Positions 53,126 through 61,977 of a stretch of DNA of 64,000 nt are shown one piece after another. The stretch comes from Sinorhizobium sp. B11 (GTDB lineage: Bacteria; Pseudomonadota; Alphaproteobacteria; Rhizobiales; Rhizobiaceae), in NCBI GenBank assembly GCA_039725955.1, contig CP091034.1, positions 930,001 to 994,000 of the forward strand, given 5' to 3'. The position numbers and the translations under genes were made by a program. Each line of letters opens with the position of its first letter. Position 1 is the first letter of the stretch. Under the pieces are notes generated by a model. That model worked only from the letters and a program-made list of their open reading frames with translations, searched no databases and had not been told where the DNA came from.

Positions 53126-53626
53126 ATGCTCATCGCTCATCTGCCGGCAGGCTATATCCTTGGAACTGCCGCGCGACGCAGGGCACCATCCTCTGCCATC
53201 ATGGCGGCAGCGCTGATCGGCAGCGTCGCGCCGGATTTCGACATGATCTTTTTCTATGCCTCCGGCGGCCGGGTTCACCACCATGCCTATGTCACGCATT
53301 GGCCGCTCTTCTGGCTGGTCGCGGCGGTCCTGGTCCTGCCGTTCCTCAAATGGCTCCGTCCGGACTGGCTCGCCACGGGTTTCGTCTTCTTCGCAGCCGC
53401 CATGCTGCATATGGTCATGGATACGATCGCGGCGCCGCTCCTTTGGTTGGCACCTTTCTCCTTTCGTGAGTTCGAGCTGGTTCGGGTCCCCGCAACCCAT
53501 GCCAGTTGGATCGTGAGCTTCCTGCTTCACTGGACATTCCTGCTGGAAATCTCGATCTGCCTTTCGGCGCTCGCCCTCTTCCTGATACGCCGCCGACGCG
53601 CCGAAACCGGTCGACCTGCGGTCTGA
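53126..53626 (+). CDS. Membrane protein, YbcI/DUF457 metal-dependent hydrolase family
   Basis: 166 residues with four or so membrane helices. The N-terminus MLIAHLPAGYILG, SVAPDFDMIFFY, VHHHAYVTHWPLFW and MLHMVMDT preserve the His/Asp pattern of the YbcI/YdjM (DUF457) family of membrane-bound putative metal-dependent hydrolases. GGGAGG lies before the ATG. Substrate unknown. Confidence 0.8.
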   Translation: MLIAHLPAGYILGTAARRRAPSSAIMAAALIGSVAPDFDMIFFYASGGRVHHHAYVTHWPLFWLVAAVLVLPFLKWLRPDWLATGFVFFAAAMLHMVMDTIAAPLLWLAPFSFREFELVRVPATHASWIVSFLLHWTFLLEISICLSALALFLIRRRRAETGRPAV

Positions 53627-53770
53627 CCAACATGCGACGGCCTCGCGCCGGTCCCGGAAAAGCTGCATTGAGTTCTGCTGACGGAGGCTTGCCGACGCGG
53701 TTGCACAACACCCTGTGATCGTTATAAGCCGCCGTCCAGGGCTGAAGAGACATTCCTGATCGGGGGCGAA

Positions 53771-54076
53771 ATGATGGCAGTTGGTGACGACGACTATGTT
53801 TATGACGAGGCGACAGGCGAATGGCGCCCGGCCTCGGAGATCGCTGCAGCCGCGCAGGCTGCATCCGAGGTTCGCGACGCCTCCGGAAACGTGTTGACGG
53901 ACGGCGATTCCGTCACGCTCATCAAGGACCTGAAGGTAAAGGGCGCCAACCAGACCCTGAAACAGGGCACGGTTATCCGCTCGATCCGTCTGACAGATAA
54001 TCCCGAAGAGATCGACTGCCGTCACGATACGATCAAGGGCCTTGTCCTGCGCACGGAATTTGTCCGCAAGCGCTGA
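53771..54076 (+). CDS. PhnA/YjdM-like protein without zinc ribbon
   Basis: 101 residues. The C-terminal two thirds (VRDASGNVLTDGDSVTLIKDLKVKGANQTLKQGTVIRSIRLTD, IDCRHDTIKGLVLRTEFVRK) match the PhnA/YjdM domain. The N-terminal zinc ribbon of the E. coli protein is replaced by DDDYVYDEATGEWRPASEIAA, which is acidic and lacks cysteines. The historical link to phosphonate use is doubtful; function is unknown. Confidence 0.8.
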   Translation: MMAVGDDDYVYDEATGEWRPASEIAAAAQAASEVRDASGNVLTDGDSVTLIKDLKVKGANQTLKQGTVIRSIRLTDNPEEIDCRHDTIKGLVLRTEFVRKR

Positions 54077-54181
54077 TCAACGCTGGTTGGACAAGAGCGG
54101 GCAGCCGTTCTGCGATGCCGGCCGCGCCGGACAGACTTAAAGCGTGGCAGCGGATCCGAGAGATCGCACCACGCTTCAGTC

Positions 54182-55738
54182 CTACCGCTTCAGGCTTCCC
54201 AGGATCCCCCGCACCAGCGCCCGGCCGACCTGCGTCGCCACCGTACGCGCGACGCTCTTCATCGCCGCTTCCATCACCGTTTCGCGCTGGTAGCCGGAAC
54301 GGCCGCGCGGCTGTGCCTTGTCGTCGTTATCGCTGCCGCCGAAGCCGGGTAGGGTCCAGCCTGATGTCGTGCTGCCCTCCTGCGGCGCCGGCGCTTGTTC
54401 CTGCGCCCGCTTGGCCGCGTCGGAATCAGCGGCCTTCTGGGCGCGGGCGGCCAGCATCTCGAAGGCGGATTCACGGTCCACGTCCTCGTCATAGACGCCA
54501 AGTACGGGGCTGTGATCCATGACCAGTTGGCGCTCGGCATCCGTCAGCGGTCCGACGCGGGCGGACGGCGGGCGAACGAGTGTACGCTCGACGATCGAGG
54601 GTGCGCCCTTGGCTTCAAGCGTCGAGACTAGCGCCTCGCCGGTACCGAGCGTGGTGATGACGGTGGCGCAATCGAAGGCCGGGTTGGGGCGGAAGGTGTC
54701 GGCCGCCGTCCTCACCGCCTTCTGCTCGCGCGGCGAATAGGCGCGCAGCGCATGCTGCAGACGGTTGCCGAGCTGGGCGAGCACCGTCTCCGGAACATCG
54801 AGCGGGTTCTGCGTCACGAAATAGACGCCGACCCCCTTGGAGCGAATGAGGCGCACGACCTGCTCTACGCGCTCGATCAGCACCTTCGGCGCATCGTTGA
54901 AGAGCAGATGCGCCTCGTCGAAGAAGAAGACGAGCTTCGGCTTGTCGGGATCGCCGACTTCCGGCAGTTCCTCGAAAAGCTCGGAAAGCAGCCACAGCAG
55001 GAAGGTGGCGTAAAGGCGCGGGTTCATCATCAGCTTGTCGGCGGCAAGCACGGAGATCTGCCCGTAGCCATTGTTTGACGTGCGCATGATGTCGGTGATC
55101 TTCAGGGCCGGCTCGCCGAAGAAATGTTCCGCACCCTGCTGTTCCAGCACCAGCAGCGCGCGCTGGATGGAGCCGACCGAAGCCTTGGAAATCAGACCGA
55201 ACTGGCTGGAAAGCTCTGTGGCATTCTCGCCCATATAGTTGAGCAGCGCAGTAAAATCCTTGAGGTCGAGCAGCGGCAGTCCGGCCTTGTCGGCGATCTT
55301 GAAGGCGATGTTGATGACGCCTTCCTGAGGCTCGGAAGCATCCATCAGCCGGGCGAGCAGCAATGGCCCCATCTCGGCGATCGTGGTGCGGACCCGATGA
55401 CCTTTCTCGCCGAACAGATCCCAGAAGATGACCGGGAACTGCTCGAGTTCGTAATCGTCGAAGCCGATCTGCTCGGCTCGCTTGGTGAGGAAGTCCTTCG
55501 CTTCGCCCTTGGCCGCGATACCCGAGAGGTCGCCCTTGATGTCGGCGGCGAAAACCGGGACGCCGGCGCGAGCAAAGCCCTCGGCCAGCACCTGCAGTGT
55601 CACCGTCTTGCCGGTGCCGGTGGCACCGGTCACCAGTCCATGACGGTTGCCGAACTTGAGGTCGAGATATTCGCCCTTGTTGATGCTGTCATCAGGATTG
55701 CGGCTTGCGCCGATGAAAATCTTGCCGTCCTCGAGCAT
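54182..55738 (-). CDS. HerA-like ATPase, DUF853/YjgR family
   Basis: 518 residues. Walker A GATGTGKT at 38-45, Walker B KLVFFFDEAHLLF, and TQNPLDVPETVLAQLGNRLQHALRAYSPREQKAVR near the C-terminal part follow the DUF853 (YjgR) helicase-like family. The last ~100 residues are low-complexity (PAPQEGSTTSG) and end in a basic GRALVRGILGSLKR tail. Role uncertain, possibly DNA end processing or translocation. The ATG at 55738 has GGGAGA upstream. Confidence 0.9.
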   Translation of the reverse strand: MLEDGKIFIGASRNPDDSINKGEYLDLKFGNRHGLVTGATGTGKTVTLQVLAEGFARAGVPVFAADIKGDLSGIAAKGEAKDFLTKRAEQIGFDDYELEQFPVIFWDLFGEKGHRVRTTIAEMGPLLLARLMDASEPQEGVINIAFKIADKAGLPLLDLKDFTALLNYMGENATELSSQFGLISKASVGSIQRALLVLEQQGAEHFFGEPALKITDIMRTSNNGYGQISVLAADKLMMNPRLYATFLLWLLSELFEELPEVGDPDKPKLVFFFDEAHLLFNDAPKVLIERVEQVVRLIRSKGVGVYFVTQNPLDVPETVLAQLGNRLQHALRAYSPREQKAVRTAADTFRPNPAFDCATVITTLGTGEALVSTLEAKGAPSIVERTLVRPPSARVGPLTDAERQLVMDHSPVLGVYDEDVDRESAFEMLAARAQKAADSDAAKRAQEQAPAPQEGSTTSGWTLPGFGGSDNDDKAQPRGRSGYQRETVMEAAMKSVARTVATQVGRALVRGILGSLKR

Positions 55739-55934
55739 GTAGAATGTCTCCCTCGGTCGATGCCGCCGCTCAATTCCAGAATATGCGGAGTGCTCTTTCC
55801 GCACAGTCATGCAAATATCGTTTCTCTGTTATAAGCAGGCGACAGGAGACGGACAACTGCCTGTGTTAAAACGGAAAGCGGGAGCGGACGCTGACAGGGA
55901 GAGCCGCTTGAGTTGCCCTCTCAATTCGATTACG

Positions 55935-55950
55935 TTGACGTTAACGTCAA
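55935..55950. promoter_or_regulatory. 16-bp perfect palindrome before the DUF2267-like gene
   Basis: TTGACGTTAACGTCAA, perfect and loop-free, ends four bases before the CAGGAGG ribosome site of the following gene. It resembles the dyads of MerR-family regulators such as LiuR; the cognate regulator is not adjacent. Confidence 0.65.
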
Positions 55951-55966
55951 AAACAGGAGGCTGACG

Positions 55967-56362
55967 ATGAATGAGATTGTGACTGAAATCGCCAATCGTG
56001 TGGGCATTGCGCCTGATCTGGCCGAAAAGGCGCTCGGCATGATGCTCGGCTTCCTGCAGCGCGAAGCGGCCGATGGGCCGGTCACCGAAATGATCGAGAA
56101 GATCCCGGGTGCCACCGAACTCGTTGCCCAGTTCAACGGCGAAGGTTCCGGCGGTGGCGGCGGTCTGCTCGGCGGCCTGATGAGCGCGCTCGGCGGTGGC
56201 GGCATCATGGGCCTCGGCCAGCAGCTGATGAGCGAGGGTCTCGGCATGAGCGAAATCACCTCGCTCGCCAAGGAAACCATCGCCATCGCCAAGCAATATG
56301 CCGGCGAAGAGGTGGTCGATCAGGTGGTTGCCTCGGTTCCCGGCCTGAGCCAGTTCGTTTAA
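55967..56362 (+). CDS. Small DUF2267-like protein
   Basis: 131 residues: a helical N-terminal part (MNEIVTEIANRVGIAPDLAEKALGMMLGFLQREA), a Gly-rich linker (GSGGGGGLLGGLMSALGGGG) and a helical C-terminal part ending GEEVVDQVVASVPGLSQFV. It looks like the rhizobial DUF2267/DUF2780-type small proteins of unknown function. CAGGAGG before the ATG and a strong terminator after the gene make it a separate unit; the palindrome just upstream implies tight control. Confidence 0.7.
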   Translation: MNEIVTEIANRVGIAPDLAEKALGMMLGFLQREAADGPVTEMIEKIPGATELVAQFNGEGSGGGGGLLGGLMSALGGGGIMGLGQQLMSEGLGMSEITSLAKETIAIAKQYAGEEVVDQVVASVPGLSQFV

Positions 56363-56700
56363 CCCGATCCATCATTTCAGTGAGCCCTCGGCATCGTCCG
56401 AGGGCTTTTTATTTCAAGCACTTTCCTCGTCCTTCCCCGAGTGTTTCATGACTGGCGCGAGCCCGATCAAGCTGCTATCCGGGCCCGGCGGTCACCCGCC
56501 ACCCACGCATACTTTTCTCAAGCGCGCAATCGCCTTTTGATATGAGTTCAAACCTTCGGGAACATCGCCCGCTGCATGGAAATTCACGCTCACCCTCCCT
56601 AGATTAAATCAAGCCGGATCTTTTACCGACGGCCGGATCGGCTGGAACGATGCATGCTCAAATCTCGTTTCATATCGGCCACATAAGAAGGAATTTGGTC
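56363..56700. other. Intergenic region (338 bp)
   Basis: It contains the terminator at 56383-56411. The remainder (56412-56700) shows no ORF or inverted repeat that I would defend; it should hold the promoter of the small secreted-protein gene. Confidence 0.55.
56383..56411 (+). terminator. Rho-independent terminator
   Basis: AGCCCTCGG (56383-56391), CATCGT loop, CCGAGGGCT (56398-56406), then TTTTA. Ends the DUF2267-like gene. Confidence 0.85.
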
Positions 56701-56991
56701 ATGCGTACGGTGATTGCAGCAGCCTCGATCATCCTCCTCGGTTTCGCCGCCCCGGTCTTCGCCCAGACCCTCGGCGATATGGATTATTCCGGCCGCTTTG
56801 GCGGCATGCCGCCCGGCACCGTGCCGGACGCCAACTCAAACGGCGGCGGCATCTCGATTCCGCTGGATCCCGTTGAAAATGACAATGTCACCGTCGTTAT
56901 TCCGTCGGAGCGGACAGTCTGCCCGAAACATGGCACGCGCGCTTATCGCAATGCCGAGCGTGACCGCACGCTGGCAGCGGCCTGCCGCTGA
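56701..56991 (+). CDS. Small secreted protein of unknown function
   Basis: 96 residues with a signal peptide (MRTVIAAASIILLGFAAPVFAQ). The mature part is short, Gly/Pro-rich (FGGMPPGTVPDANSNGGG) and has two cysteines that could pair. AAGGAA lies before the ATG. I recognise no family. Confidence 0.6.
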   Translation: MRTVIAAASIILLGFAAPVFAQTLGDMDYSGRFGGMPPGTVPDANSNGGGISIPLDPVENDNVTVVIPSERTVCPKHGTRAYRNAERDRTLAAACR

Positions 56992-57011
56992 CGGTCGAGG
57001 TGGACCGAGAG

Positions 57012-57036
57012 CAGGAACGGCTATTTGCCGTTCCTG
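57012..57036. terminator. Hairpin overlapping the zwf stop codon
   Basis: CAGGAACGGC (57012-57021) and GCCGTTCCTG (57027-57036) form perfect 10-bp arms around TATTT. It overlaps the last codons and the stop of zwf (stop at 57021-57023) and also follows the convergent small-protein gene. No T-run is present. Confidence 0.5.
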
Positions 57037-58529
57037 TGAAGGATAACGCCCAGTTCATGCCACTCGCGGCCGTCGCGCTGGATCAGTTCGTCGGCGCAGG
57101 CGGGTCCCATGGTGCCGGGAGTGTAGGGGTCCGGAATGCGATCGTCCTTAGCCCACTCGTCAAGGAAGGGCTGCACCGCCGCCCAGCCGGCCTCGATGCC
57201 GTCGGCGCGCTGGAATAGCGTCTGATCGCCGATGAAGAGGTCGTAGAGCAGCGATTCGTAGCCTGTCGTCTTGCCGATATCGAATTTGTCGGCATAGCGG
57301 AAATCGAGCGAGACCGGCACTGTGTCGACGGATTGTCCGGGTGACTTGATGGAAATCTCCATGCTCATGCCCTCATCGGGCTGTACCTGGATGACGAGCC
57401 TGTTCGGCGGCAGGCGGCGGTTGACCTCCGTCTCGCGAAACTGCGCGAAGGGAACCGGTTGGAAGGTGATGACGATTTCCGTATCGCGCGCCGTCATCGC
57501 CTTGCCGGTGCGCAGATAGAAGGGAACGCCGGCCCAGCGCCACGTATCGGCATAGAGCTTTAGCGCCACATAGGTCTCGGTCTTGCTGGTAGGCGAAATG
57601 TCCTTCGTATCGCGATAGGCGGGCAAGTCGGTACCATTCAGCGGACCGGCGGCGTAAGCCCCGCGCACGCCATTCGCCTTGGCTTCCTCTGGCGTATAGA
57701 TGCGCAGCGCCTTCAGCACCTTGCTCTTCTCGTTGCGGATCGCCTCGGCGTCGAAACTGTTCGGCGGCTCCATGGCAATCATCGCCAGAAGCTGGAAGAG
57801 ATGGTTGGGGATCATGTCGCGCAGCGCGCCGGTTGCGTCGTAGAATTTCCCGCGTGTGCCGACATCGACGATCTCCGAGGCGGTGATCTGCACGTGGTCG
57901 ATATAGCGGTTGTTCCACAGCGACTCGATCATCATGTTGGCAAAACGCGCCGTCATCAGGTTCTGCACCGTTTCCTTGCCGAGGAAATGATCGAGCCGGT
58001 ACACTTGGCTTTCTTCGACCTGAGCGAGGATGCGCTCATTCAGGGCACGCGCTGACGCGAGGTCGGTGCCGAACGGCTTTTCGATTGCCACGCGGCGGAA
58101 GCAGCCCCCGCTCTCGTCCATCAGCCCGAGACTGGCAAGTTTTTCGACAATCGGCCCGAAGAAGCTCGGCGGTACGGCGAGATAGAAGGCCGCATTGCAG
58201 GTCTTGCCAAGCCGCTTGCCGATTTCGAGGAAGATATCGTCCTTGGTGAAATCGCCTTGCAGATAGGCGATGCGCGGTCGCAGGCTCTCCCAGGCTTCGT
58301 CCTTCGCGCTTGCCTCCTCGCCTTCGAGATGGGCGAGAAAAGCATCCAGCCGCTGGCGCAGGAATTCATCGTCGCCCGGTTCGATGCCGACGCCGAGGAT
58401 GTTGAGATCCGTGCCGACGAGGCGGCTGCGTGTGAGATTGATGATGGCCGGCACCAGCAGTCGCCGTGTCAGGTCGCCGGTGGCGCCGAAGATGACGAGA
58501 GTGACGGGCGGGGTGGGGTGAGCGTCCAT
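57021..58529 (-). CDS. zwf: Glucose-6-phosphate 1-dehydrogenase
   Basis: 502 residues; makes 6-phosphogluconolactone and NADPH from glucose-6-phosphate. It has the N-terminal dinucleotide motif FGATGDLTRR, RLDHFLGKE (substrate-binding/catalytic segment), KPFGTDLASA and MIPNHLFQLLA. The start at 58529 has AGGAG upstream; a start three codons earlier is possible. In rhizobia zwf is usually followed by pgl and edd; here it stands alone, so it may be a second isozyme or an unusual arrangement. Confidence 0.92.
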   Translation of the reverse strand: MDAHPTPPVTLVIFGATGDLTRRLLVPAIINLTRSRLVGTDLNILGVGIEPGDDEFLRQRLDAFLAHLEGEEASAKDEAWESLRPRIAYLQGDFTKDDIFLEIGKRLGKTCNAAFYLAVPPSFFGPIVEKLASLGLMDESGGCFRRVAIEKPFGTDLASARALNERILAQVEESQVYRLDHFLGKETVQNLMTARFANMMIESLWNNRYIDHVQITASEIVDVGTRGKFYDATGALRDMIPNHLFQLLAMIAMEPPNSFDAEAIRNEKSKVLKALRIYTPEEAKANGVRGAYAAGPLNGTDLPAYRDTKDISPTSKTETYVALKLYADTWRWAGVPFYLRTGKAMTARDTEIVITFQPVPFAQFRETEVNRRLPPNRLVIQVQPDEGMSMEISIKSPGQSVDTVPVSLDFRYADKFDIGKTTGYESLLYDLFIGDQTLFQRADGIEAGWAAVQPFLDEWAKDDRIPDPYTPGTMGPACADELIQRDGREWHELGVILHRNGK

Positions 58530-58643
58530 GCGTGTCATCTCCTGCTGAATTGTCCGGCCGAATATAAAGCGCTCCGGCTTTGCCGCAAGCACCTTGCAGC
58601 TCAAGGATAACAAGTGTTTGACACGGCGCCATAAGCATATAAA

Positions 58644-58665
58644 GACATAAAGATATCGTTATGTC
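58644..58665. promoter_or_regulatory. 22-bp near-palindrome before the LysE-type gene
   Basis: GACATAAAGAT (58644-58654) followed directly by ATCGTTATGTC (58655-58665), 20 of 22 positions symmetric, ends 12 bases before the ATG at 58678. The CATAAAGATATC core resembles sites reported for ArsR-type methionine/SAM-cycle regulators of alphaproteobacteria (from memory, unverified). Confidence 0.5.
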
Positions 58666-58677
58666 ATTGGGTGGTGC

Positions 58678-59301
58678 ATGATCGACCTTGTCAGCGCAGG
58701 CTTCTTCCTCACGGCTGCTCTTGCTCTTGCTCTTCTCGGTTCGCCCGGACCGGCAATTGCTGCTCTTCTGGCGATCGGCCGCCAGCATGGCATGACGACC
58801 GGCCTGCGCTTCTATCTCGGTCTGCAGATCGGTCTGGCGGTTGCGGCCGCAGCTGCTGCTGCCGGCCTGTTGTCATTGATCGCGGCAATCCCCATGGCAA
58901 TGTTGATCATGACGGTCGCGGCCGCTCTCTATCTGGTCTGGCTATCGTGGAAGATTGCCTCGGCACCGGTCGGCGCTGATCTCTCGGCCGCGCGTCGGCG
59001 CGCTTCGCCGACCGTTGCTGGTGGTGTCGTGCTCGGTCTCACCAATCCCAAGGCCTATATCGCCTTCGCCTCGCTGTTTGCCGCCTATCGGCTCTCGCAG
59101 GACGGCGCGCTGGACATGCAGGCCAAATGGGTGCTCTGCGTCCTCGTCATGATTATCGTCGACATTTTCTGGCTGTGGCTGGGTGTCGTCTTGGGCAAGA
59201 TGCGGCTTGAGCCGTCGAGCGAAAGGATCCTCAACATCTGCTTCGGCCTCGTCATCCTTGCGACGGCTGTCCTGTCGCTGGCCGAGCTTGCTGTCTCCTG
59301 A
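58678..59301 (+). CDS. LysE family amino-acid exporter
   Basis: 207 residues, six membrane helices. GSPGPAIAALLAIGRQHGMTTGLRFYLGLQIG near the N-terminus is the LysE/RhtB signature (GPGP-like), and GLTNPKAYIAFASLF is the second conserved segment. The family exports lysine, homoserine, threonine or related amino acids. The near-palindrome just upstream points to repression; the terminator after the gene is strong. Confidence 0.88.
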   Translation: MIDLVSAGFFLTAALALALLGSPGPAIAALLAIGRQHGMTTGLRFYLGLQIGLAVAAAAAAAGLLSLIAAIPMAMLIMTVAAALYLVWLSWKIASAPVGADLSAARRRASPTVAGGVVLGLTNPKAYIAFASLFAAYRLSQDGALDMQAKWVLCVLVMIIVDIFWLWLGVVLGKMRLEPSSERILNICFGLVILATAVLSLAELAVS

Positions 59302-59307
59302 AAGAAA

Positions 59308-59342
59308 ACGGCCATTGCGGAAGGTTCTTCCGCAATGGCCGT
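59308..59342. terminator. Strong bidirectional terminator hairpin
   Basis: Perfect 15-bp arms (59308-59322 and 59328-59342) around GGTTC, with an A-run before and CTTTG after. It separates the convergent LysE-type gene and the next gene. Confidence 0.8.
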
Positions 59343-59360
59343 CTTTGAACGTTGGTCGCC

Positions 59361-60071
59361 TTATGCCTTGGAGGCGGACTTGTCGGTGGTCGTATCGGTG
59401 GCCGGCTTCGAACCGGTGCTGTCGGTTGCCGGCTTGTCGCCGGTACCATTGGCGGGCTTGGTCTCGGACTTCGCCGGCCATGTGATGTAGTAGTTCTGCG
59501 AGCCAACCTGGCCGAAATAGACTTCGTTGCCGGTGCCCTTCTCGATGAAGCTGCCGTTTTCGCTTCTGACAAGGCGGCCATGCGAATCGCGCTGCAGATG
59601 GTCACGCAGGAAGTCGTTCCAATCGTCGGTCTTGATGTCGGTGCCCTTCTTCTGGTCGACATCGGCCTCCTTGGGATCGGTCACGTCCCAGGCTTTGATC
59701 GAAACGCCCTGGGTCGGATCGGTGACCGTCAGCTGGCCCTTCTTGAAGGCGGCAAGCATGGCGGCCTCCTGGCTACCCGCGCCCTTGGCGTCGGCCGCGG
59801 CCGTCATGTTCTGGCGCAGCAGCGCCATGAAGGAGGCGGTGGTGATATCGGTGCTGGCAATAGTATTGCCGGCTGCGTCTGTCGATCCGGCCTTGCCGGC
59901 ATTGATCTTGTCGAGCATGACCGAGAGCGCCGAGCGGGTCTGTGAGGGCAGGCTGGAATAATCGTGGTCGGTCGTGCTGCTGCTGGAGCTGCTCTCTGAA
60001 GAGCCGCCCTTGATCACCTGCAGCGCGATCTGCGCAGTCTGCAGCCTGATGTTGGAAACAGAAGAAACCAT
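59361..60071 (-). CDS. Conserved-looking rhizobial protein of unknown function
   Basis: 236 residues. The N-terminus MVSSVSNIRLQTAQIALQVIKGGSSESSSSSS has a serine-rich stretch; the middle has DDWNDFLRDHLQRDSHGRLVRSENGSFIEKGTGNEVYFG; and the C-terminus is a low-complexity Thr/Lys/Asp-rich repeat tail (KPATDSTGSKPATDTTTDKS). No signal peptide or membrane segment is visible. The family is unknown to me, but the organised start and middle suggest a real protein. The start at 60071 was chosen for AGAG upstream. Confidence 0.6.
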   Translation of the reverse strand: MVSSVSNIRLQTAQIALQVIKGGSSESSSSSSTTDHDYSSLPSQTRSALSVMLDKINAGKAGSTDAAGNTIASTDITTASFMALLRQNMTAAADAKGAGSQEAAMLAAFKKGQLTVTDPTQGVSIKAWDVTDPKEADVDQKKGTDIKTDDWNDFLRDHLQRDSHGRLVRSENGSFIEKGTGNEVYFGQVGSQNYYITWPAKSETKPANGTGDKPATDSTGSKPATDTTTDKSASKA

Positions 60072-60227
60072 CTCAAAATCTCTTTGTCGGTCCTCGCGCG
60101 CAATGCGCAAAGGCGTTTAACGGATAGCGATCAGCGTCGATGACGCCGGCAAAAGCACGTCTGGATTGAGAAACCCCAAGACCGATCGCTACACTTCAAA
60201 CTTTGCGTGTGGCTTGCGAAATGACGA

Positions 60228-60266
60228 CAAAACGATGCCGGCAGCGATGGATGAATCGCTGCCGGC
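60228..60266 (-). terminator. Rho-independent terminator after tam
   Basis: On the minus strand a perfect 12-bp stem (60266-60255 with 60248-60237, GCCGGCAGCGAT) with a TTCATCC-type loop is followed by ATCGTTTTG. It ends the methyltransferase transcript. Little else is seen in 60072-60290 apart from the promoter of the next gene. Confidence 0.75.
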
Positions 60267-60290
60267 GCCAGAGAAATCAGGATTTGCCGG

Positions 60291-61064
60291 TCAGGCCTTC
60301 ACGGCCACCATGAAGAGACGCGGGAATTTCAACAGCACCTTGCCGTCGGCCGCCTTTGGATAGACCCTGTCGACGCGTTGCAGATAGTCGGCCAGAAACG
60401 CCTCGCGATGCTCTTCGCCGGCATGGTCGAGATAGGGGCGAAGACCCGTTCCCTTGACCCATTCGACGATGGCAGCCGCGTTGTCCATCGGATGATTGTA
60501 GATCGTATGCCAGATGTCGACCCGCGACGACTTGGCGATCAGCCGGCTGTAATAGGTCGAAGGAGGTGGCAGCACGTTGCGACGTACGCTCTTCTTCTCG
60601 AAGGCACCCTTCCACGGGCCGGCATGCGCCGTCTCCTCCATCATCAGATGGCTCGGCTCGCCGAGATTGTCGGGCATCTGCACGGCAAGCACGCCGCCCG
60701 GCGCCAGCCCGTCCATCAGCCGGTCGAAAATATCGAGATGGTCGGGCAGCCATTGGAAAACGGCATTGGCAAACAAAAGGTCCGCCGGTTCCGACGGCTG
60801 CCAGGTGGACAGATTCGCCTCGACGAAAGCCGTACCCGGGAGCCGTTTGCGAGCGGCCTCGAGCATGTTCAAATCGCTGTCGAGGCCGGAAACATTTGCC
60901 GCCCCATAGCGGTCGATGATCAGCTCTGTCGAATTGCCCGGCCCGCAGCCGAGATCGACCGCGTGGCGCAACTCCGTCAGCGGCACCTGCGCCAGCAGGT
61001 CGCGCGCCGGGCGGGTGCGTTCATCCTCGAATTTCACATATTGGCTGGCTGACCATGCCATCAT
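60291..61064 (-). CDS. tam: Trans-aconitate 2-methyltransferase
   Basis: 257 residues. A SAM-dependent methyltransferase: [15 protein letters not shown] (SAM loop), [29 protein letters not shown] and [17 protein letters not shown] match Tam, which methylates trans-aconitate formed spontaneously from cis-aconitate and so protects aconitase. GAGGAGAGA precedes two adjacent ATGs. Confidence 0.92.
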   Translation of the reverse strand: MMAWSASQYVKFEDERTRPARDLLAQVPLTELRHAVDLGCGPGNSTELIIDRYGAANVSGLDSDLNMLEAARKRLPGTAFVEANLSTWQPSEPADLLFANAVFQWLPDHLDIFDRLMDGLAPGGVLAVQMPDNLGEPSHLMMEETAHAGPWKGAFEKKSVRRNVLPPPSTYYSRLIAKSSRVDIWHTIYNHPMDNAAAIVEWVKGTGLRPYLDHAGEEHREAFLADYLQRVDRVYPKAADGKVLLKFPRLFMVAVKA

Positions 61065-61240
61065 CGTCTCTCCTCATGGCGGGCAGCGTCCTACGACGCG
61101 GCGGATGCAAATTTTGTCTATGTCGCCGCCAACAGCGTGATTATCTCGAACGCTAGACCGGCCCGGTGGGAAAAGGAATGTGTTTAACGTCGGCGTGGTG
61201 TCCCGACGGTCTCTTTGCCCGCAACTGCGGCGCATTTGAC

Positions 61241-61705
61241 CTATGCCGCCAGGATCGTGATCCCGTGGGCGTTTGCAGCCGCCCGCATGCGCGCCACCGT
61301 CTCCGGCGACGGGCTGCCCTGCGGCTGTTCGGTGACACCTTCGGTCTCGATGAATTCGGCCATCTCGCGATCGACGATGGCAGAAAAGACCGCAGGCACG
61401 GTTCCGTTGTTGGAATAGCCGTGCACCATGAAGGGGGCGATGGTGACGATGTCGCCCGCGCTTGCCTGGATCTCTTCCGGCCCGGTATCGGTCAGCCGCC
61501 AGATCGTCAGCGTGCCCTCGATGATCCGGAAGACTTCCGGGCTTGCATGGGCGTGACGCGGCGTCTTACCGCCGGGCGCAACCGTCATGTCGAAGATGTT
61601 CAGCCAATTGCCGGTGAGGCGAGCCCGTCGCTCGACCTTGTCGCCCAGCACGAAGAAGCTTCTTGCCTCCGTCCGGGCATCTGTTTTCACAAATGAGTTG
61701 GACAT
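61241..61705 (-). CDS. Cupin domain protein
   Basis: 154 residues. A single cupin barrel with PGGKTPRHAHASPEVFRIIEGTLTIW (cupin motif 1 with His ligands) and GDIVTIAPFMVHGYSNNG (motif 2). A metal-dependent dioxygenase, isomerase or sensor role cannot be decided. A 272-base gap separates it from the divergent isomerase gene. Confidence 0.85.
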   Translation of the reverse strand: MSNSFVKTDARTEARSFFVLGDKVERRARLTGNWLNIFDMTVAPGGKTPRHAHASPEVFRIIEGTLTIWRLTDTGPEEIQASAGDIVTIAPFMVHGYSNNGTVPAVFSAIVDREMAEFIETEGVTEQPQGSPSPETVARMRAAANAHGITILAA

Positions 61706-61977
61706 GGTGTCTCTTTCTTTTTCTTGCGGGGCGGTCCGATAGACCTTCGCGGTCGTTTTGGCAACCGCCGCAAAATCGGGGGAGGGGCGAAGAACAAGCG
61801 ACTTTGCGCGCTTTCAGGCTCCGAAGCCGACCGCGATCATATCGGTATGGCTTCCCCGCAGCGCAAGTGCGACAGGTTGGCCGTCGTCTTTTCTGTAATA
61901 TCGGCGACACAGAAGAGGCGCATAGAACGCGCCGATCCTTCCCTGCCAATCCGGCATACCATCAGCGGAGCACCCCC

